From Muribaculaceae bacterium (GTDB lineage Bacteria; Bacteroidota; Bacteroidia; Bacteroidales; Muribaculaceae), in NCBI GenBank assembly GCA_017555085.1, contig JAFZHD010000021.1, positions 1 to 64,000 on the forward strand: DNA of 64,000 nt, in the 5' to 3' direction. The position numbers and the translations under genes are program-made. The notes below the pieces were generated by a model. It was not told the DNA's origin. It saw nothing but the letters and a program-made list of their open reading frames with translations, and ran no database searches. Positions within the stretch are counted from its first letter, which is position 1. Every line of letters begins with the position of its first letter. Shown in pieces: positions 17,978 to 28,817 of the stretch.

Positions 17978-18892
17978 TTAACGACGAGGCAACTCGCGCA
18001 ATCCATAGATTTTTGAACTCCAAGGAGAATAAGCTTTCTTCACCTTGTTGATAGTGAGGATAGTATTTTCTTGGTCGTGAGCATTGAGATGTTCGTGCAA
18101 TGCCATGACAATAGCGGCAATTTCTTCGCCAGAGTCGTGAGCAGGAGCATCTTCGGCTGTAACAGTTTTGGGGTCACCGCCATGCGAACGAATCTTGTTG
18201 ATTTTTGACACAAGACCACCCACTTTGCTGATAAAGTAGAAACAGATACTCAACACCAACAATGCACTAAACACGATAGACATTGCCATCAATGTGAGCA
18301 CAAAACCGTTACCGTCGAGTGTGCGGAAACTTTCAACCTTAGTGTTGGTGTCAACAATAATGTTGTTGCTGCTGGGAGTGATGTATTTTTCACCACCATC
18401 GCGCACTTCCCATGCTTCGGCATTAACACCGCCTTTGCCGTCTGCTTTGCGAGCGTATGTTGTGTTAGGAGCCAAGTCGGCAGGGATAGTAACTTCGTCG
18501 AGAATTGTTTGTTGGTCGGCGTCAAAAATATAGATTGTTTCGCCGGGATTGATTGTAAAACTCATGTGGAATGTACCCTTGCTGGGTTCACCGTCGGCCC
18601 AGAACAACACATGTTGCAAAGCGGGGATTTCGGTGTTTACATCACCAAGAGGCACAGGATAAAGCGTAGGATTGTTCTTGTCGTTTGTCAAATAAACGCT
18701 CGAAATCTCCATCGACGCGTGTGTAGAGTTATACAACTCCACCCATGCATGGCGCATGCCATAGTCGTCGATGACGCTTGAATCGTTTTGAACCATCACC
18801 TCATTGATGCAAAGACCCTTGCGGCCCTGAGCCGACACCGATGCCACGCATGCAACGAGAGCAATGACTACTAATAATATATTCTTTTTCAT
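17978..18892 (-). CDS. OadG-type gamma subunit fused to a lamin-tail-like domain
   Basis: Membrane anchor subunit of the decarboxylase. The 304-residue product has a signal peptide (to about residue 21, VSAQ). A periplasmic domain of about 150 residues follows, resembling a lamin-tail domain (GLCINEVMVQND, HAWVELYNST, LFWADGEPSKGTFH). Then comes one membrane span near residues 195-225 and a cytoplasmic OadG-like tail ending with basic and proline-containing sequence (KAYSPWSSKIYGLRELPRR). Classical OadG/MmdD subunits are only about 80-120 residues, so this is a fusion with an exported domain. The fusion appears to occur in other Bacteroidales. The role of the lamin-tail part is unknown. Confidence 0.8.
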   Translation of the reverse strand: MKKNILLVVIALVACVASVSAQGRKGLCINEVMVQNDSSVIDDYGMRHAWVELYNSTHASMEISSVYLTNDKNNPTLYPVPLGDVNTEIPALQHVLFWADGEPSKGTFHMSFTINPGETIYIFDADQQTILDEVTIPADLAPNTTYARKADGKGGVNAEAWEVRDGGEKYITPSSNNIIVDTNTKVESFRTLDGNGFVLTLMAMSIVFSALLVLSICFYFISKVGGLVSKINKIRSHGGDPKTVTAEDAPAHDSGEEIAAIVMALHEHLNAHDQENTILTINKVKKAYSPWSSKIYGLRELPRR

Positions 18893-18910
18893 ACTATAAG
18901 CCTGTTGCTA

Positions 18911-20464
18911 TTACAAGGGAATATTACCGTGCTTTTTAGCAGGGTTGGTAACTTTCTTGGTTGCAAGTTGTTGAAGCGCACGAATCACACGGAAACGAGT
19001 GTTGCGGGGTTCGATAACATCATCAATGTAACCATATTTAGCCGCATTGTAGGGATTGCAGAAGAGTTTGTTGTATTCTTGTTCTTTTTCTGCAAGCACT
19101 TGTGCGGGGTTTTCGGCTTCTTTTGCTTCGCGAGCATAGAGAACTTCAACAGCACCTGCACCACCCATAACAGCGATTTCGGCTGTGGGCCATGCATAGT
19201 TCATGTCACCGCGCAATTGTTTACAGCTCATCACGATGTGGCTACCGCCATAAGACTTACGCAATGTTACAGTTACTTTGGGAACAGTAGCTTCGCCATA
19301 AGCATAAAGCAATTTTGCACCGTGGAGAATTACGCCGTTATATTCCTGACCTGTACCGGGCAAGAATCCGGGAACGTCAACGAGTGTAACCAAAGGAATG
19401 TTGAACGCGTCACAGAAACGAACAAAGCGAGCGCCCTTGCGTGAAGCATTGCTATCAAGCACACCTGCAAGGAACTTGGGTTGGTTAGCAACAACACCCA
19501 CTGCTTGACCATTGAAGCGTGCGAAACCTACGATAAGGTTCTTAGCATAGTCGCGTTGAACTTCGAGGAACTCGCCATTGTCAACGATAGCGCCGATAAC
19601 TTCATACATGTCATAGGGCTTGTTGGCTGAGTCGGGGATGATTTCGTTAAGAGAATCTTCAAGACGATCGATGGGGTCGTTACATTCTACAACGGGAGCT
19701 TCTTCAAGATTGTTTTGAGGAATGTAGCTGAAAAGCTTGCGAATGATTCTCAATGCTTCTTCGCCATCTTCAGCAGCAAAGTGAGCAACACCACTCTTTG
19801 ATGAGTGTACTTCTGCACCACCGAGAGCATCTTGAGTTACATCTTCGCCAGTAACTGTTTTCACTACCTTGGGACCAGTAAGGAACATGTAAGAAATGCC
19901 CTTTGTCATGATAGTAAAGTCAGTCAAAGCGGGAGAATATACTGCACCACCGGCACAAGGTCCAAGAATGCCTGAAATTTGAGGAATTACACCCGATGCC
20001 ATAATGTTGCGTTGGAAAATTTCGGCATAACCTGCAAGCGCATTGATACCTTCTTGAATACGTGCACCACCTGAGTCATTCAAACCGATAACGGGAGCGC
20101 CCATCTTCATTGCCATATCCATCACTTTGCAAATCTTCAATGCCATTGTTTCAGACAATGAACCGCCAAATACGGTGAAGTCTTGTGCAAAAACATATAC
20201 CAAACGGCCGTCGATTGTACCATAACCGGTTACAACGCCGTCGCCGAGGAAACTTTTCTTTTCTTGACCGAAGTTTGTGCAACGGTGTTTAACAAACATG
20301 TCAAGTTCTTCAAAAGAGCCTTCGTCGAGCAACTGTGCGATACGCTCGCGTGCTGTGTATTTGCCTCTTTCATGTTGTTTTTGGATAGCCTTTTCGCCGC
20401 CACCCAAACGAGCCTCATTGCGCAATGCGATGAGTTCCTGTACTTTTGCAAGTTGATTACTCAT
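18911..20464 (-). CDS. mmdA: methylmalonyl-CoA decarboxylase alpha / acyl-CoA carboxyltransferase
   Basis: Biotin-dependent carboxyltransferase that moves the carboxyl group from methylmalonyl-CoA to the biotin carrier, giving propionyl-CoA. The 517-residue protein has both crotonase-like carboxyltransferase halves. Motifs [13 protein letters not shown] and [16 protein letters not shown] form the first oxyanion region; the second includes [14 protein letters not shown] and [10 protein letters not shown]. The family also includes propionyl-CoA carboxylase beta. The neighbouring epimerase, OadB-type pump and single carrier, with no biotin carboxylase gene, favour the decarboxylase role. 18-nt gaps on both sides fit an operon. 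Confidence 0.92.
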   Translation of the reverse strand: MSNQLAKVQELIALRNEARLGGGEKAIQKQHERGKYTARERIAQLLDEGSFEELDMFVKHRCTNFGQEKKSFLGDGVVTGYGTIDGRLVYVFAQDFTVFGGSLSETMALKICKVMDMAMKMGAPVIGLNDSGGARIQEGINALAGYAEIFQRNIMASGVIPQISGILGPCAGGAVYSPALTDFTIMTKGISYMFLTGPKVVKTVTGEDVTQDALGGAEVHSSKSGVAHFAAEDGEEALRIIRKLFSYIPQNNLEEAPVVECNDPIDRLEDSLNEIIPDSANKPYDMYEVIGAIVDNGEFLEVQRDYAKNLIVGFARFNGQAVGVVANQPKFLAGVLDSNASRKGARFVRFCDAFNIPLVTLVDVPGFLPGTGQEYNGVILHGAKLLYAYGEATVPKVTVTLRKSYGGSHIVMSCKQLRGDMNYAWPTAEIAVMGGAGAVEVLYAREAKEAENPAQVLAEKEQEYNKLFCNPYNAAKYGYIDDVIEPRNTRFRVIRALQQLATKKVTNPAKKHGNIPL

Positions 20465-20482
20465 TATTGTTGAATTGTTTGA

Positions 20483-20902
20483 TTATTTATTGGGATCTTC
20501 ACAAAGTTCGATAAGAGCGCCGCAAGTTGATTTTGGGTGGAGGAAAGCGATGTTCAAGCCTTCTGCACCTTTGCGGGGAGCCTTGTCAATGAGAGCGCAG
20601 CCTTTTTCTGCTGCTTCTGCGAGTGCGGGTGCTACGCCGTCAGCCATAGCAAATGCGATGTGTTGAATACCGCCGCGACCGCCATTTTTTTCGATGAATT
20701 TTGAGATAGCGCTATCTTCGCTTGTTCCTTCGAGGAGTTCGATTTTTGTTTGACCTACTTGGAAGAATGCTGTACGCACCTTTTGGTCGGCAACTTCTTC
20801 AATCGCGAAACACTTAAGTCCGAGAATGTTTTCGTAGAAAGGTATTGCTTCATCCAAACTGGGAACTGCAATACCCACGTGTTCAATGTGAGAAATGTTC
20901 AT
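20483..20902 (-). CDS. mce: methylmalonyl-CoA epimerase
   Basis: Interconverts (S)- and (R)-methylmalonyl-CoA in the succinate-to-propionate pathway. The 139-residue protein is a glyoxalase/VOC fold with metal ligands expected at HIEHVGIAV (N-terminal), GGIQHIAFA (middle) and ALIELCED (C-terminal). Length is normal. It is the first gene of the operon, so its product feeds the MmdA/MmdC/OadB complex encoded just downstream. The transcript start predicted from the upstream promoter gives a leader of about 85 nt. Confidence 0.93.
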   Translation of the reverse strand: MNISHIEHVGIAVPSLDEAIPFYENILGLKCFAIEEVADQKVRTAFFQVGQTKIELLEGTSEDSAISKFIEKNGGRGGIQHIAFAMADGVAPALAEAAEKGCALIDKAPRKGAEGLNIAFLHPKSTCGALIELCEDPNK

Positions 20903-20994
20903 GATAAACTAAATTTATTAATGGTTAAAATTAAATTTCGTACATCAAAGGCGCAAAAAGGCACAATACACCCTTTCACGCTTCTTTAACGTTG

Positions 20995-21023
20995 CAAATA
21001 TAGTAAATATATTTCAATAACAA
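20995..21023 (-). promoter_or_regulatory. promoter of the mce-mmdA-oadB operon
   Basis: Minus-strand TTG (21023-21021), an 18-nt spacer and TATATTTG (21002-20995) resemble the Bacteroidota consensus. Confidence 0.6.
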
Positions 21024-21176
21024 CTTTATTCCATATTAAAAATGAGATAAAACAGCGGCACAATATCATTTGCCCAAAAACCGCAACTAAGGCAATTCAA
21101 TTTCTTTCCAAATCCGCGCCTTAAACACTTAACATTTTTTAACTACCCATTCTTGTAATTGCATTGCGCGCCATAT

Positions 21177-21184
21177 TATCTTTG
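21177..21184 (+). promoter_or_regulatory. -7 element of the beta-helix/BspA operon
   Basis: TATCTTTG 36 nt before the ATG at 21221, with a TTG about 21 nt upstream (21153-21155). It supports the chosen start and so the absence of an N-terminal signal peptide in the beta-helix protein. Confidence 0.55.
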
Positions 21185-21220
21185 TAAAAATTCAAAATTA
21201 AATTCATAAAAACTTTTACT

Positions 21221-23029
21221 ATGAGCAACATTTTAATACAAAAAAGCGATGGCAGCACCATCCAACGCTCCATCTCCCAGGACGAAGACCTGGCCACGGT
21301 TTATGACACGCTCATTAATCAACCCGGTTCTACTGCCACAAACATCAGTATCACTCTTGACACCGAAGGCACATATCACTTAAGAAATCAGTTATTGGCA
21401 ATATGCAACTTCTCGCTAATTGCCACCGTGCCCAACGTAGTTATCTCTGCAGGAACGGCCGGCAAAGTTTTTGAGACAATTGCCGTCTACGACGAATCGA
21501 TCATCAAGGTCATGGGGACTCCTGGCACTCCAGTTAAAGCAGTCATAAAAAACATCACATTTGATTTTATTGGGACTAATGTCAATCGAAACGATAATAT
21601 CTGGGCCGAGGCTGGTTCTCAAGCAGGTTATTATTACTTTAAATTCCAAGACTTGAGCAAAGTCACAATTGAGGACATATCAATCACTCTTAATAGCCTT
21701 AAACTCACCAATATTATTCTCGACGGATGCAGCAATGCATCTATCAAAGGTTGCACCATCAAAAACTACCACAAAGAATCAATCGGCGGCAATCTTTGGA
21801 TTCGCAACTCTAAAAACAATCCGGTCGTCGCAAACATCGAGATAATAAACAACTCGTTTTTCAAGCACGGCAATGATGAAGCCATTGGTATTTGGACTTT
21901 AATCACCGAAGCGTCAACCGTAGGCAATACCTTACGCAACATTTTAATTTCGGGAAATCACATCGAGTATGCCCGTCCAAACGACGTGTCAGTCAACTAT
22001 ACAGAAGAATTTCTACCCAACGATGTTCTCGTAAAGATATACGGTGAGCGCACTAATGTTTTGTTTGACCAAGCAACTGGTTGCCCCGACAAATCAAGTT
22101 ATCCGTCTTATTATGAGCACATCATGGAAGACATCATCATCTCCAACAACACTTTCCATATAAAAGACTTGGTACATAAGGTTGTCTCGTTCTGGTGTGA
22201 CGGATACCTAAAAGCCAGAAATATTGTCGCACAAAATAATACCATCATAATTGAAAACATTGATTTCCCCAAAGATAACACCTACAACACAATCGGAGCA
22301 TTTGCCGTTAACGACACTCTTGGCACCGATTTAGAAGTCACAATTGCATACAACACCATTCTTTCAAAATGCAATTTTAACAATAATACCCCAGATGTCG
22401 AAGCCCTACAAATATATGGCGGACACACTCACTTTAAAAACAATATTGTCAAAACCGATGGCATCGGAGAGCTGATTGGCATAGGCATCAGAAACAACCC
22501 GGGCATAACCCAATCAAGCAACAACACCGATAGCAGTCAAACAGCATCAATCAGGTGCCGCAACTACGTCAAATTAGACCTTGACGGAAACACTTTTGAA
22601 AATTTGTATTTGTTAGGTTCATTTAGTTATACCAGCATAGGACAACACGACATCATATTTTTGAATATGACCGACAATTTTATATCTGGAGGCACTAAAA
22701 TCTACTGCAACAACATTGCCACCATGCACTCTGTTATCACTAACAACACGTTCAACTACAAAAATGTAGCATATTGTTTCCAGAACTATGCCCATAACGG
22801 CACTTTGCGTTTTTGCAATAACAAGACAATTCCACAAAGCAATTACTACCATCGCGATTGTTGTCTTTATAAATATTATGGAACAACTGAAGATTTGTCT
22901 CATTTTGACTTGGTCACTCTTATTGACAATGTTTTCACAAACATCAATCGTTCAACAAATCTTAGCGGGATACCGTCACAATCAATAATTGAGCATAACA
23001 ACACTTACACTGAGTTAACCCAAAACTAA
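21221..23029 (+). CDS. right-handed parallel beta-helix repeat protein, no signal peptide
   Basis: The 602-residue protein is rich in the short Asn-rich beta-strand turns typical of pectate-lyase-like right-handed beta-helices ([52 protein letters not shown]). The N-terminus, [17 protein letters not shown], has no signal peptide, and the C-terminus has no T9SS tail, although the next gene encodes an exported protein. Substrate and enzymatic activity cannot be told. It could be a non-enzymatic fold, a carbohydrate-active protein or a tail-spike-like protein. It is the first gene of a likely two-gene operon (11-nt gap). Neighbours on both sides are housekeeping genes, so the pair may be an acquired island. 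Confidence 0.7.
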   Translation: MSNILIQKSDGSTIQRSISQDEDLATVYDTLINQPGSTATNISITLDTEGTYHLRNQLLAICNFSLIATVPNVVISAGTAGKVFETIAVYDESIIKVMGTPGTPVKAVIKNITFDFIGTNVNRNDNIWAEAGSQAGYYYFKFQDLSKVTIEDISITLNSLKLTNIILDGCSNASIKGCTIKNYHKESIGGNLWIRNSKNNPVVANIEIINNSFFKHGNDEAIGIWTLITEASTVGNTLRNILISGNHIEYARPNDVSVNYTEEFLPNDVLVKIYGERTNVLFDQATGCPDKSSYPSYYEHIMEDIIISNNTFHIKDLVHKVVSFWCDGYLKARNIVAQNNTIIIENIDFPKDNTYNTIGAFAVNDTLGTDLEVTIAYNTILSKCNFNNNTPDVEALQIYGGHTHFKNNIVKTDGIGELIGIGIRNNPGITQSSNNTDSSQTASIRCRNYVKLDLDGNTFENLYLLGSFSYTSIGQHDIIFLNMTDNFISGGTKIYCNNIATMHSVITNNTFNYKNVAYCFQNYAHNGTLRFCNNKTIPQSNYYHRDCCLYKYYGTTEDLSHFDLVTLIDNVFTNINRSTNLSGIPSQSIIEHNNTYTELTQN

Positions 23030-23040
23030 GCTTACAATAC

Positions 23041-26000
23041 ATGAAACAATCTATTTCCAATATTAGGCTGGCGTCTTTCATAGCAATGATATTTATCGCC
23101 ACTTCTTCTATTGCCCACGACTTTGAGATTGACGGCTTCTATTACAATATCCTTAGCACGTCATCTGTTGAGGTCACCCATAAGGAACAATCTTATAATG
23201 CTTACTCGGGTACTGTCACAATTCCTTCGTCAGTAACTTATGATGGCAATGTTTATTCCGTCAGCTCGATCGGCAGCTATGCATTCAGTAGCTGTTCGGG
23301 GTTGACTTCAATAACTATTCCCAATTCCATAAGCTCTATTGATGACTATGCTTTCCAATATTGCACCAGTTTGACCTCGATAACTATCCCAAATTCCGTC
23401 AACTCAATTGGCAACGGCACATTCAGGAGTTGTTCTGAGTTAACCTCGATAACCATCCCCAATTCCGTCATGTCAATTGGCAACGAAGCATTCGGTGGCT
23501 GTTCGGGGTTGACTTCAATAACTATTCCCAATTCCGTCACGTCAATCGGCGACGACACATTCCGCAGTTGTAAAAGTTTGACCTCGATAACTATTCCCAA
23601 TTCCGTCACCTCGATTGGCAGCGGTGCATTCAACTACTGTTGGGGATTGACTTCAATAACCATTCCCAATTCCGTTAACTCGATTGGCAGCTATGCATTC
23701 CAGCATTGCACCAGTTTAACCTCGATAACCATTCCAAATTCCGTCGACACGATTGGCAACTACGCTTTCAAGTATTGTCGCAGTTTGACATCGATAACCA
23801 TCCCCAATTCCGTCACCGCGATTGGCAGCTATGCATTCCAGCATTGCACCAGTTTAACCTCGATAACCATTCCAAATTCCGTCAACTCGATTGGCAGCGA
23901 AGCGTTCCGCGAATGCGCCAGTTTGAAGGAAGTGAATATCTCTGATTTATCGGCTTGGTGTAAAATTGATTTTGGTAATGCCTATTCAAATCCACTATAT
24001 TATGCAAATTCGCTTAAACTTAATGGAACTGAAGCAACAGATTTGGTGATTCCCAATGATATTACCCAAATAAAAGATTATGCATTCAATGGTTGTACCA
24101 GTTTGACATCGATAACTATACCCAATTCAGTCAACTCGATTGGCAGCTATGCATTCTATAACTGTTCAGGGTTGACATCAATAGCCATTCCCAATTCAGT
24201 CAACTCGATTGGCAGCTATGCATTCAGCGGCTGTTCGGGGTTGACTTCAATAACTATTCCCAATTCCGTCACGTCAATCGGCGACGACACATTCCGCAGT
24301 TGTAAAAGTTTGACCTCGATAACTATTCCCAATTCCGTCACCTCGATTGGCAGCTATGCGTTCGAACTTTGCACCGGTCTGAAGGCAGTGAATATATCTG
24401 ATTTATCGGCTTGGTGTAAAATTGAGTTTGCTAATGCCTATTCAAATCCACTATATTATGCAAATACGCTTAAACTTAATGGAATTGAAGTAACAGATTT
24501 GGTGATTCCCGATGATATTACTCAAATAAAAAATCTTGCATTCCAGTATTGTAAAAGTTTGACCTCGGTAACTATTCCCAATTCAGTCACCTCGATTGGC
24601 AGCTATGCATTCAATGGTTGCTCGGGGTTGATCGAGATTAATTATAACGCCGCAAATTGCATTTCACCAGATTCGGAACCAGCATTTAATGATTGCACGA
24701 ACCTCAAAACGATAAATATAGGGGTTGGGGTAAATAAAATAGGCCCTTCTATGTTTTATTGCTGCGATAGTTTGAAGGAAGTGAATATCTCTGACCTATC
24801 GGCATGGCTTAAGATTGACTTTGGTAGCCTCTTTTCAAATCCACTATATTATGCAAATACGCTTAAACTTAATGGAACTGAAATAACAGATTTGGTGATT
24901 CCCAATGATATTACCCAAATAAAAGGTTATGCATTCTATAATTGCAAATGTTTGACCTCAATAACCATTCACAATTCAGTCAACTCTATTGTCCTCAGTG
25001 CATTCGAAGGCTGTTCGGGGTTAAAGGAAGTAAATATATCTGACTTATCGGCTTGGTGTAAAATTGATTTTAGGTCAATTCCACTCTATTTCGCATATAC
25101 ACTTAAACTTAACGGAACTGAAGTAACAGATTTGGTGATTCCTAATGATATTACACAAATAAAACAATTTGCGTTTATAGGTTGCACAAGTTTGAGCTCG
25201 GTATCCATTCCCAATTCTGTCACCTCGATTGACTACTGTGCTTTCGAGCATTGCACCAATTTAACATCGATAACTATTCCCAATTCAGTCACCAATATTG
25301 GCAGCGGTGCATTCAGTGTCTGTAAAAGTTTGAAGGAAGTAAACATCTCTGACCTATCTGCTTGGTGTAAAATTGATTTTGCTGATTACGATTCAAATCC
25401 GCTCTATTATGCAAATACGCTTAAGCTTAACGGAACCGAAATAACAGATTTGGTAATTCCTAACGATATTACACAAATAAAAGAATATGCATTCAATAAA
25501 TGCAAATGTTTGAAATCTATAATCTTTTCCAATTCCGTCACCTCGATTGGCTACAGTGCATTCAATGGCTGTTCGGGGTTGACCGATGTAACCTTTTCCG
25601 ATTCCGTTACCTATATTGGCAACGCGGCTTTCTCTGATTGCAGCAGCTTGACCAAGTTAACCATTGGCAACTCAGTGACCACATTAGGTGGCGGTGCATT
25701 CAGCCTGTGCAAAAGCTTGACCGAGATAACCATACCCAAATCCCTCGTCTATATTAGTAACTATACATTTAGCGGATGCAGCAACATTTCATTGATAACC
25801 GTATTGAATCCAGAGCCACCGCATTGTGACAAATACGACCCATTTGACCATTACAACAGCTTGTTGGTGGTTCCCGATGAGTCTCTCAATTCTTACAAAA
25901 GCGCCAATTGTTGGAGCAATTTCAAAAACATAAAGGGGATTGCGGGAATTGAGGGCGTCACAGTTGATGCAGCTGAGGCTGAAGAAATCGGGCGATATGA

Positions 26001-26091
26001 CATTCATGGTCATTTGCTTTCTGAGCCAACACGAGGCATTAATATTATAAAGATGAATGATGGCTCAACTCGCAAAGAATATGTAAAATAA
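23041..26091 (+). CDS. BspA-like leucine-rich repeat surface protein
   Basis: 1016-residue exported protein: signal peptide (about 1-25, ending SSIAH) followed by LRR_5/BspA-type repeats. I count about 22 short 23-residue units (pattern [19 protein letters not shown]) broken up by five long modules of 57-60 residues ([17 protein letters not shown] ... [18 protein letters not shown]). The fourth long module is three residues shorter. The C-terminus, [16 protein letters not shown] to KEYVK, looks like a shortened T9SS type A sorting tail, so the protein is probably secreted or cell-surface attached. Family members are often adhesins or host-protein binders; the ligand here is unknown. Repeats are near-identical at DNA level, including a perfect 126-bp duplication. 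Confidence 0.85.
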   Translation: MKQSISNIRLASFIAMIFIATSSIAHDFEIDGFYYNILSTSSVEVTHKEQSYNAYSGTVTIPSSVTYDGNVYSVSSIGSYAFSSCSGLTSITIPNSISSIDDYAFQYCTSLTSITIPNSVNSIGNGTFRSCSELTSITIPNSVMSIGNEAFGGCSGLTSITIPNSVTSIGDDTFRSCKSLTSITIPNSVTSIGSGAFNYCWGLTSITIPNSVNSIGSYAFQHCTSLTSITIPNSVDTIGNYAFKYCRSLTSITIPNSVTAIGSYAFQHCTSLTSITIPNSVNSIGSEAFRECASLKEVNISDLSAWCKIDFGNAYSNPLYYANSLKLNGTEATDLVIPNDITQIKDYAFNGCTSLTSITIPNSVNSIGSYAFYNCSGLTSIAIPNSVNSIGSYAFSGCSGLTSITIPNSVTSIGDDTFRSCKSLTSITIPNSVTSIGSYAFELCTGLKAVNISDLSAWCKIEFANAYSNPLYYANTLKLNGIEVTDLVIPDDITQIKNLAFQYCKSLTSVTIPNSVTSIGSYAFNGCSGLIEINYNAANCISPDSEPAFNDCTNLKTINIGVGVNKIGPSMFYCCDSLKEVNISDLSAWLKIDFGSLFSNPLYYANTLKLNGTEITDLVIPNDITQIKGYAFYNCKCLTSITIHNSVNSIVLSAFEGCSGLKEVNISDLSAWCKIDFRSIPLYFAYTLKLNGTEVTDLVIPNDITQIKQFAFIGCTSLSSVSIPNSVTSIDYCAFEHCTNLTSITIPNSVTNIGSGAFSVCKSLKEVNISDLSAWCKIDFADYDSNPLYYANTLKLNGTEITDLVIPNDITQIKEYAFNKCKCLKSIIFSNSVTSIGYSAFNGCSGLTDVTFSDSVTYIGNAAFSDCSSLTKLTIGNSVTTLGGGAFSLCKSLTEITIPKSLVYISNYTFSGCSNISLITVLNPEPPHCDKYDPFDHYNSLLVVPDESLNSYKSANCWSNFKNIKGIAGIEGVTVDAAEAEEIGRYDIHGHLLSEPTRGINIIKMNDGSTRKEYVK
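23497..23622 (+). repeat. 126-bp direct repeat, copy 1, inside the LRR gene
   Basis: Identical base for base to 24229-24354, 732 bp downstream and in the same frame. It covers almost two 23-residue LRR units, including third-codon positions that vary between other units. This suggests recent duplication or gene conversion. Confidence 0.9.
24229..24354 (+). repeat. 126-bp direct repeat, copy 2, inside the LRR gene
   Basis: Second copy of 23497-23622. A further shorter duplication in the same gene links 23683-23745 with 23821-23883 (offset 138 bp, exactly two 69-bp units). Confidence 0.9.
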
Positions 26092-26139
26092 ACCCAGCTG
26101 ATTACATCCCTACTGTTTTTAAACAAACAGACTTAATGG

Positions 26140-26189
26140 GAAACACAAGCCTCAATCGCACAAAAAAGCGATTGGGGCTTGTGTTTTGG
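26140..26189 (+). terminator. terminator of the beta-helix/LRR operon
   Basis: Nearly perfect 18-bp inverted repeat, AACACAAGCCTCAATCGC with GCGATTGGGGCTTGTGTT, around an ACAAAAAA loop and followed by TTGG. It is the first hairpin past the LRR gene stop codon. Confidence 0.8.
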
Positions 26190-26224
26190 TAATTTTATAC
26201 TTGTTTGCACATAGATTATACCGA

Positions 26225-26335
26225 ACCCCTCCAGGACTTGCCGGTGCACAAGTTTCGTGCTTCGTGTGACAAGTGTCCCTCTGTTTTGCTTGCAAAATAG
26301 GGGGACGAGAATTGCGAATGCAATTCGGAGGGGGT
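26225..26335. repeat. multi-hairpin palindromic intergenic element
   Basis: Outer arms ACCCCTCC (26225-26232) and GGAGGGGGT (26327-26335) enclose three stem-loops. The first is a weaker wobble-paired stem around 26250-26270. The second is CCCTCTGTTTTGC with GCAAAATAGGGGG (26277-26304). The third is the perfect GAATTGC-GAAT-GCAATTC (26309-26326). No reading frame spans it. The form resembles dispersed REP-like or MITE-like intergenic elements of Bacteroidales, but copy number cannot be seen from one window. 26336-26590 holds nothing else I can name. Confidence 0.55.
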
Positions 26336-26596
26336 GAGGATATATAAATCTGTTTGTTATACCATTTATTGTGCCAACAAAGTTATAATTCCCTGTGTTT
26401 TATACTTACCTACATTGCCCGACATCACTTATCTATAACACGCATAAGCCACGGAGAATGCCACGGAGTATTTGCGATGCAACCACTTCCGCACTCCCAT
26501 TCTGCCATCGTGTCAGTCGGTGTGAACATATTTGTCAGTCGGCACACCAATTTTTATTTCATTATATATCAACATTTTAGCTACTCCAAAATCTTT

Positions 26597-26613
26597 TTGG
26601 CACAAGATTTGTT
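26597..26613 (+). promoter_or_regulatory. sigma-54-like promoter upstream of dnaK
   Basis: TTGGCACAAGATTTGTT matches the sigma-54 consensus TGGCACG-N4-TTGCW in order and spacing. It differs by A for G after TGGCAC and by T for C in the -12 element. No vegetative TAnnTTTG box was found between it and dnaK, about 100 nt downstream. The call rests on pattern only. Confidence 0.4.
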
Positions 26614-26711
26614 TTATTAATAAGCGTCGCCCGACAGCAAAATGACAATAGGGCCTACAAACAAAAACGAAATTAATAACAAAAAAAATAAAACTTAAAA
26701 CTTTATCAATT

Positions 26712-28604
26712 ATGGGAAAAATCATTGGTATTGACTTGGGTACTACCAACTCATGTGTATCAGTTCTCGAAGGTAACGACCCTGTCGTAATCCCCAACAG
26801 CGAAGGTCGCAACACAACTCCTTCAATCGTAGCATTTGTCGACGGTGGCGAACGCAAAGTGGGCGACCCCGCAAAACGACAAGCTATCACTAACCCCAAA
26901 CGCACAATCTACTCTATCAAGCGACTCATGGGCGAAACTTACGACCAAGTATCGCGCGAAATCGACCGCATCCCTTACAAAGTGGTTCGCGGCGACAACA
27001 ACACACCCCGCGTTGACATCGACGGCCGTGACTACACTCCACAAGAAATCTCGGCTATGATTCTTCAAAAAATGAAGAAAACTGCCGAAGACTACCTCGG
27101 ACAAACAGTTACCGAAGCCGTTATCACCGTTCCTGCTTACTTTAACGACTCACAACGTCAGGCAACAAAAGAAGCTGGTGAAATCGCAGGTCTCACAGTT
27201 AAACGCATTGTGAACGAACCCACAGCCGCTGCACTCGCATACGGTCTCGATAAGAGCGACAAAGACCAAAAAATCGCTGTATTTGACCTCGGTGGCGGTA
27301 CATTCGATATCTCTATCCTCGAATTGGGCGACGGCGTGTTTGAAGTAAAATCTACCAACGGTGACACTCACCTCGGTGGCGACGACTTCGACCATGTAAT
27401 CATCGACTGGTTGGCACAAGAATTCCTCAACGAAGAAGGTGTCGACCTCCGTCAAGACCCCATGGCTCTCCAACGCCTCAAAGAAGCTGCTGAAAAAGCA
27501 AAAATCGAACTTTCAAGCACAACTTCTACCGAAATCAACCTCCCCTACATCATGCCCGTGAACGGTATCCCCAAACACTTGGTAAAAACTCTCTCACGCG
27601 CTAAATTCGAGCAACTTGCCGACAAACTCATCCAAGCTACAATCCGTCCTTGTGAACAAGCATTGCGCGATGCAGGTCTCTCAGCAAGCGAAATCGACGA
27701 AGTTATCCTCGTAGGTGGTTCAACTCGTATCCCCGCAATTCAACAAATCGTTGAAAAATTCTTCGGCAAAGCACCCTCAAAGGGCGTTAACCCCGACGAA
27801 GTTGTAGCCGTTGGTGCTGCTATCCAAGGCGGTGTACTTTCAGGCGAAGTGAAAGACGTGCTCCTTCTTGACGTTGTGCCTTTGTCAGTAGGTATCGAAA
27901 CTCTCGGTGGCGTAATGACAAAACTCATTGACGCTAACACCACTATCCCCACTCGCAAAAGCCAAACATTCTCAACAGCTGCCGACAATCAGCCTTCGGT
28001 TGAAATACATGTACTCCAAGGCGAACGCCCCATGGCTAAAGACGACAAAACTCTCGGCCGATTCCACCTCGACGGCATCGCACCCGCTCCCCGTGGTATC
28101 CCCCAAATCGAAGTTACTTTTGAAATCGACGCCAACGGTATCCTCAACGTATCGGCAAAAGACAAAGCAACAGGCAAGGAACAAAGCATTCGCATCGAAG
28201 CATCAAGCGGTTTGAGCGACGCCGAAATCCAACGCATGAAAGACGAAGCCGCTGCTAATGCTGCTGCCGACGCCAAGGAAAAAGAACGCGTTGACAAAAT
28301 CAACCAAGCCGACGCTATCATCTTCCAAACCGAAAAGCAACTCAGCGAACTCGGTGACAAGATTCCCGCCGACAAGAAAGCGACTATCGAAGCAGGTGTT
28401 GCTAAACTCAAAGATGCTCACAAAGCACAAGATCTCGACGCTATCGACGCCGCTATCAAAGAAATCGAAACAGCATTTGGTGCTGCTCAGCAAGATATCA
28501 TCAACGCTCAGCAACAAGCACAGGCTAACGCTCAACAAGGCGGTCAGCCTAACCAAAGCTCTGACGATAATGTGACCGATGTTGACTTTGAAGAAGTGAA
28601 ATAA
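26712..28604 (+). CDS. dnaK: molecular chaperone DnaK (Hsp70)
   Basis: ATP-dependent Hsp70 chaperone of 630 residues. The nucleotide-binding domain begins [21 protein letters not shown] and includes the phosphate-2 motif [14 protein letters not shown] near residue 195 and [11 protein letters not shown] near residue 335. The substrate-binding domain with [15 protein letters not shown] follows, then a helical lid and a Gln/Ala-rich tail ending TDVDFEEVK. No dnaJ or grpE is adjacent. It stands alone between an AT-rich leader and a strong terminator. A sigma-54-like site upstream may drive it. Its codon use is strongly biased, as expected for a highly expressed gene. Confidence 0.98.
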   Translation: MGKIIGIDLGTTNSCVSVLEGNDPVVIPNSEGRNTTPSIVAFVDGGERKVGDPAKRQAITNPKRTIYSIKRLMGETYDQVSREIDRIPYKVVRGDNNTPRVDIDGRDYTPQEISAMILQKMKKTAEDYLGQTVTEAVITVPAYFNDSQRQATKEAGEIAGLTVKRIVNEPTAAALAYGLDKSDKDQKIAVFDLGGGTFDISILELGDGVFEVKSTNGDTHLGGDDFDHVIIDWLAQEFLNEEGVDLRQDPMALQRLKEAAEKAKIELSSTTSTEINLPYIMPVNGIPKHLVKTLSRAKFEQLADKLIQATIRPCEQALRDAGLSASEIDEVILVGGSTRIPAIQQIVEKFFGKAPSKGVNPDEVVAVGAAIQGGVLSGEVKDVLLLDVVPLSVGIETLGGVMTKLIDANTTIPTRKSQTFSTAADNQPSVEIHVLQGERPMAKDDKTLGRFHLDGIAPAPRGIPQIEVTFEIDANGILNVSAKDKATGKEQSIRIEASSGLSDAEIQRMKDEAAANAAADAKEKERVDKINQADAIIFQTEKQLSELGDKIPADKKATIEAGVAKLKDAHKAQDLDAIDAAIKEIETAFGAAQQDIINAQQQAQANAQQGGQPNQSSDDNVTDVDFEEVK

Positions 28605-28629
28605 GCACAATTTCCACATTCTTAATAAC

Positions 28630-28662
28630 AAACGGCCGTCCTTTGCTGACGGCCGTTTTTGT
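28630..28662 (+). terminator. dnaK terminator
   Basis: AACGGCCGTC-CTTTGCT-GACGGCCGTT followed by TTTGTTTTC, a perfect 10-bp stem 26 nt past the dnaK stop codon. Confidence 0.9.
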
Positions 28663-28719
28663 TTTCACATAGCGACAAAAACAATGGTGATAAATTTCTT
28701 GATTTTTTATGCAAAAAAA

Positions 28720-28751
28720 TTTGGTGTTTAATTAGACTACATCTATATTTG
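28720..28751 (+). promoter_or_regulatory. promoter of the pRiA4b ORF-3-like gene
   Basis: TTTG (28720-28723), a 20-nt spacer and TATATTTG (28744-28751), 66 nt before the start codon. Confidence 0.65.
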
Positions 28752-28817
28752 CACCGTAATTTTATCATTGATTAAATCAAGACATTTTTAATAAACCGAA
28801 AATACATTCTAACCAAT

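Noticed and set aside
23346..26013. Regular 69-bp repeats considered as a CRISPR array or satellite
   Set aside because: The repeats are in frame, translate to LRR_5 units and have no spacer structure. They are coding repeats.
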